Part shown: positions 60,673-64,000 of the stretch, piece by piece
Numbering within the stretch: position 1 is the stretch's first letter
Layout: every line of letters starts with the position of its first letter
Source of the DNA: Aulostomus chinensis
Taxonomy: Eukaryota; Chordata; Actinopteri; Syngnathiformes; Aulostomidae
DNA length: 64,000 nucleotides
Direction: 5' to 3'
Assembly: GCA_037954235.1 (NCBI GenBank)
Contig: JBBMOA010000004.1
Location: forward strand, 657,501-721,500
Notes under the pieces: model-generated
What the model was told of the DNA's origin: nothing
Seen by the model: only the letters and a program-made list of their open reading frames with translations
Databases searched by the model: none
Position numbers and translations under genes: made by a program

Positions 60673-61847
60673 ATGCCAGACTTTTGTGCAGCCTATGGTA
60701 GGTTGACCAGACGTCCCCGATTTCCATTTATTTATACTGATGTCACTTGTGGTCCTTCATACTGGTATGCCCTGCAGATAAGTGAAGAATTCAAGAGGAT
60801 AACAGTTAGCCTTGAATCAACCTTTCTGGCAAAGCTTGACCAATGCACCCCGAAACTGATGGCGTTGACCCAATCAAAAGGAGGAGCTGCAGGCCTGAAG
60901 ATAAGGCACATTAAGGACATGCTTCTTGAGGTATAGCAACTTCACTTTAATCTGCCTCACAGTTTTTATGTAAAATGTCAAAATGGCTTCTATGAACAAG
61001 GTCTATTGCAGAGGTGGGGAACCTTGGCCCTCATCCTGCAAGTCTTCCACTTTTCCTTGCTCCTCCACACCTGATTCAAATAATGAGTCTCTGTGCAGAA
61101 CTTGATTGGCTGTTAGATACATTTGATTTGAATCAGGTGTGCTGGAGTGGGGAGAAATGGAAAGCCTGAAGGGACACCGGCACTTGAGGACCAGGGTTCC
61201 CTACCGCTTGTCTATTGTATACTAATACTCATTTTCGTCTTTCAAATTGTCATGTTTTTGGGTTACACTTGGATCTGATTTTCATTGAACACCTGATTTA
61301 TTTTTTTACATGAATCAGGACAACACAGATTACCATGTAAGTAATTGAGAAGATTACCATGTAAGTAATTGAGTACACTTCTATTTTTTTATTTTGTTTG
61401 AACTGCATGTCTTCTTAGCCTTCCCACGTGGAGATATAGCTGTTTCAATACACCAGCCCCCTGTGGGCTATGTTGAAGTACATGGTTACCCTGCATTTCC
61501 TAATGCACGTCGCCTGAGGAGCTTGAGTATTTTATAAATCCTAATACCTTTTTAATTTCTTCTACAAGGGCGTGGAGGAGCTTGACGCAGACCTTGCAAT
61601 GCAAGTGATGAAGATTGCCATAATTGGTAATGGCCGTGCAACTATCGTCATCGAGGGAATCAAGATCCTGCAGGGGATTGATGTCGCCAGATCCTGTGTT
61701 TTGCTGATGGGAGTAATCTATGTCCTTAACCTGAGCTATCCCAAGCACTTGAAATTTACCTTTGAGGTATTCCAGAAGCTATGCCTTGAGCTTGATGGAC
61801 AAAAAGCCAGCTCTAAAGTAATGAATCTCAAATACGGTATTTTCTAG
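60673..61847 (+). pseudogene. Host-like two-exon coding segment (SAMD3-like uncharacterised fish family)
   Basis: Exon 60778-60930 follows an ATGCCCTGCAG acceptor and reads EEFKRITVSLESTFLAKLDQ, CTPKLMALTQSKGGAAGLKI, ending LLE before a GTATAG donor. Exon 61569-61847 follows a TTCTTCTACAAG acceptor and reads GVEELDADLAMQVMKIAIIG, SCVLLMGVIYVLNLSYPKHL and KFTFEVFQKLCLELDGQKAS, ending TAG. Joining keeps phase 0. The pattern resembles, from memory, the C-terminal region of multi-copy fish proteins annotated as SAMD3-like; a central part seems missing. Upstream, ATG 60673 opens MPDFCAAYG, a THAP-domain-like start followed by a GTAGGT donor in a different phase; unspliced, it reads straight into the first exon. 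It may be a degenerate or partial gene copy. Confidence 0.45.
61009..61209. repeat. hAT-like MITE in the intron
   Basis: A 201 bp near-palindrome: CAGAGGTGGGGAACC on the left pairs with GGTTCCCTACCGCTT on the right, and CACACCTGATTCAAAT pairs with ATTTGAATCAGGTGTG. GTCTATTG is duplicated on both sides (61001-61008 and 61210-61217), the 8-bp size expected for hAT elements. Non-coding. Confidence 0.85.
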
Positions 61848-62535
61848 AGCAGACTTGATCAAGCTTGCATGAGGGAGAGGCTCACATCAGGCACACACAC
61901 TCGCACACACACAGCTCACTTGTTTTCTTTTTTTCTGGATAATGTGAATACCCACTGAGTGAAAACCAAATCAATGTAATCAGAATTGAAAAGGATGGCC
62001 TCTGTTCTCTGAGGTTGTTGGTGTTTTTTGAACTTGATATGCAGTGCCTCTTTAGCTAGAGAAGATAAGAGTTGATGTTGGTTGAGTTATGCTTGAAGTA
62101 CTCCTAGAAACCTTTCAGAAGGTATTTGTCATCTCCTTGCTGTCAGCTGTTTTCCTAAGCCACCCTCAAACAGAAATGCACACACCATCCTCATCTGTGT
62201 TGTAATTATTTGATTTTAACTGCTTCTTGCTTCACAAAAACAGCAAGGCTATGTGGCTACACCTCATTTCTGGGGGATTCTTTTTCTGAAGGTCATGACA
62301 CAAGAGCAGACACATCACATGGTAAGCCTGAATATCATTTGGGAAAAAGTGATCATCAGAAATCTCCAACTCTCTTAGGACCTTGATTGCTTTGTGGGTG
62401 GGCACCACCATTGAGGAGCCCGCCCACAAGGTAGTTAAGGTTCTAAGAGACAACGAAACGACCAAGGTTGGAGTTTTGAGCAACTTAACCTTCTGGGAAA
62501 CACAGGAAAATATCCTTATTATTGGACAGGGCAAA
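61848..62535. other. Downstream region without assigned gene
   Basis: A (CA)-rich patch at 61892-61911. A 100-residue minus frame (62232-62534) overlaps an imperfect palindrome (CTTGATTGCTTTGTGGGTGGG against CCCGCCCACAAGGTAGTTAAG around 62380-62450) and is not recognised. Confidence 0.35.
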
Positions 62536-62539
62536 ACTT

Positions 62540-63390
62540 AACTTTTGCAGGGATCAACTTAATTATTAAATTCCTGTTACTTAGAAATGTGATTTTATTG
62601 TGACCAAAAATAATACTTAACACTACTTAAACATCATGTTGGATTAACTTAAATACTTTCATTGATGTTGACAATTATTAAGTTCATGTTACTTAGAAAT
62701 GTGTTTCATTATGGCCAAAATGCTACTTCACCAAACTTTACTTAGAAATTGAGCGTTAGTGTTAGTTCTGTCAGGCCGTGGTAGTCAAGCGCTATTGGCT
62801 TCCCGTCTATCAATCAAACTGATCAATCAGCTGATCTACAGCTGCTCTGCATCAGCTGATCAAATCCCTTGCTTCTGATTGGCCCCTCTCAACTTAAATG
62901 TCAACCGGCCTCAGGTCCCACTCTGCTAGCTTCTGGCTATGCTGCTCTGCCCGCTGTAATCAGCTTCTGCTGTTATCTGCTATCTGCTGCTGCTGCTGCT
63001 GCTATTTGCTGTACAGTTGCTCCTGCTTGCAACTTGCTACCCTCCACCTCCCCAGCTCCACCTTGTCTTGTATACATGTCATAGTTCGTTCTATGTCATG
63101 TTGCTATTCTGTTCACGGGGGTACGTTTGCTCTTCCAGTCTTAAACTGGGAGAACCTTCCCTCACGCTGCTGGTCCCGTTTCATGGTGCTCATGAAAAAT
63201 TATCAGGGGATTCCTCTGAACAGAGCCATACCGCCAATTTGTACATAATAAACAAATCAAGCTCATTATCATCTCTTGTGTTTCTTGACGTGAATGGACC
63301 TGACAGAAATGTGTTTTACTGTGGCCAAAATGCTACTTCACCATACTCAAAATATTGTTTTGAATTAATGTGATTCTGCCAGCAGTTGGC
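62540..63390 (+). repeat. Imperfect tandem repeat of about 110 bp units, interrupted
   Basis: TTACTTAGAAATGTGATTTTATTGTGACC (first 20: TTACTTAGAAATGTGATTTT, 62578), its copy with GTTTCATTATGGCC (62690) and GAAATGTGTTTTACTGTGGCC (63306) are successive units, the last two sharing CAAAATGCTACTTCACCA. The LTR-like block 62769-63305 lies before the third unit. Confidence 0.65.
62769..63305 (+). repeat. LTR-like insert (possible solo LTR)
   Basis: Begins TGTCAGGCCGTGGTAG and ends GAATGGACCTGACA, with TGTCAGG/CCTGACA ends in inverted form. AATAAA at 63247 and a (CTG)n tract at 62981-63002 lie inside. Length 537 bp. No clear target duplication, so solo LTR status rests on the ends, the signal and the split tandem repeat. 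Confidence 0.55.
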
Positions 63391-64000
63391 TTAACTTAAA
63401 AATTCTAGTGGAAAACGTTAACATTTTTTTTTTTGTTGACCCAATGTTTTATTTATTAGAGTGTGGTTAGTTTGTGAGTTCAATGTTTTGGTGGTTTCTG
63501 ATGGGAGAGGCTTAAATATTATGTATCCCTGCACCATATGGCAGAATGCACTATGAGAGTTTTACAACAGATGGTGGAAAGGGAGTTTCAAGAAAGTTAT
63601 TGAAGTTAGTGTGGTGTCAGAGCATGGAATCAATATGTCAGTGTATGCTCTGTTGCATTCTGGTTTTTAAACTACAGTAGCTGAAATCCCACAATCTTTC
63701 AGGTTAAAGGTGCAAGAGACAACAATTTAAAGAAAACAAATAATTAGAAAAAATATAATATATTCACAGGAATTTTAAAGGTGCAGAATAAAAATCTAAA
63801 TTATCTGAAAATTGTATTTTAGTTTTGAAATAATTATTAAAATTTCTATATCTGATCCAAAATGTTGATAATGTTTATATTCCAGTGAGTCAGTATCACA
63901 TTATCTGTGTCATCACCAAATGCAGAGGCTCAGGAGTTGCCAGGTGTTGGACTAACCACTGACAAGTTCATGTTGTTGTTGTTGTTGTTCATATTTGACA
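63391..64000. other. No recognised feature; short (TTG)n at the end
   Basis: AT-rich non-coding sequence; GTTGTTGTTGTTGTTGTT at about 63972-63989. Confidence 0.5.

Noticed and set aside
62232..62534. A 100-residue minus-strand frame
   Set aside because: It overlaps an imperfect palindrome and matches nothing recognised; not supported as a gene.

Overview
The window looks like teleost fish genomic DNA made almost entirely of transposable elements. The families read directly here (Tc1-like, Harbinger, Polinton/Maverick, Gmr1-like and sushi-like Gypsy, Rex3, L2-type, I-type and L1-type LINEs, a retrovirus-type ERV, a SINE with a Rex3-like tail) are a combination typical of ray-finned fish. There is no bacterial gene organisation. 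I found no intact host gene with confidence; one host-like exon pair lies near the right end (60.7-61.8 kb).

Layout. 1-4.7 kb: minus-strand Gmr1-like Gypsy element running off the left edge, with gag, protease and integrase C-terminus upstream of RT and RNase H, and one complete LTR. 5.2-5.5 kb: small inverted-repeat element. 5.6-12.9 kb: a minus-strand Tc1 element split by a Harbinger element, which is itself split by a 3.3 kb TIR element of unknown family. 12.9-14.4 kb: a second Tc1 element with a nearly intact 334-residue transposase. About 14.9-29.6 kb: a decayed Polinton (two diverged copies of a Cys/His-motif gene, integrase, penton-like protein, small basic protein, major capsid protein, adenain-like protease) broken by an L2-type LINE, LTRs and other insertions. 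29.9-37.5 kb: a sushi-like Gypsy element with both LTRs, a self-priming type primer site and a chromodomain, invaded by an I-type LINE (in its 5' LTR) and an L2-type LINE (before the chromodomain). 37.5-40.5 kb: Rex3. 40.6-45.7 kb: LTR fragments, L2 tail, SINE pieces, a (CA)n tract and a TIR candidate. 45.7-51.1 kb: minus-strand defective endogenous retrovirus with two LTRs. 52.4-54.8 kb: second L2-type LINE. 54.8-56.1 kb: second Harbinger copy, which preserves the empty site for the 3.3 kb element of the first. 56.1-57.9 kb: minus-strand L1-type LINE with parts of ORF1 and ORF2. 58.1-59.5 kb: two SINE copies. 60.7-61.8 kb: host-like exons with a hAT-like MITE in their intron. 62.8-63.3 kb: LTR-like insert in a tandem repeat.

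Almost every reading frame is broken by stops, frameshifts or insertions, so the window is best read as a stratified graveyard. Insertion order can be deduced in several places from split elements. The most unusual parts are the Polinton relic with its duplicated gene, the unidentified 3.3 kb TIR element, the Gmr1-like domain order, and a possible 2H-phosphoesterase-like pair of motifs in the ERV pol region. Family names come from recognising motifs, not from database searches.
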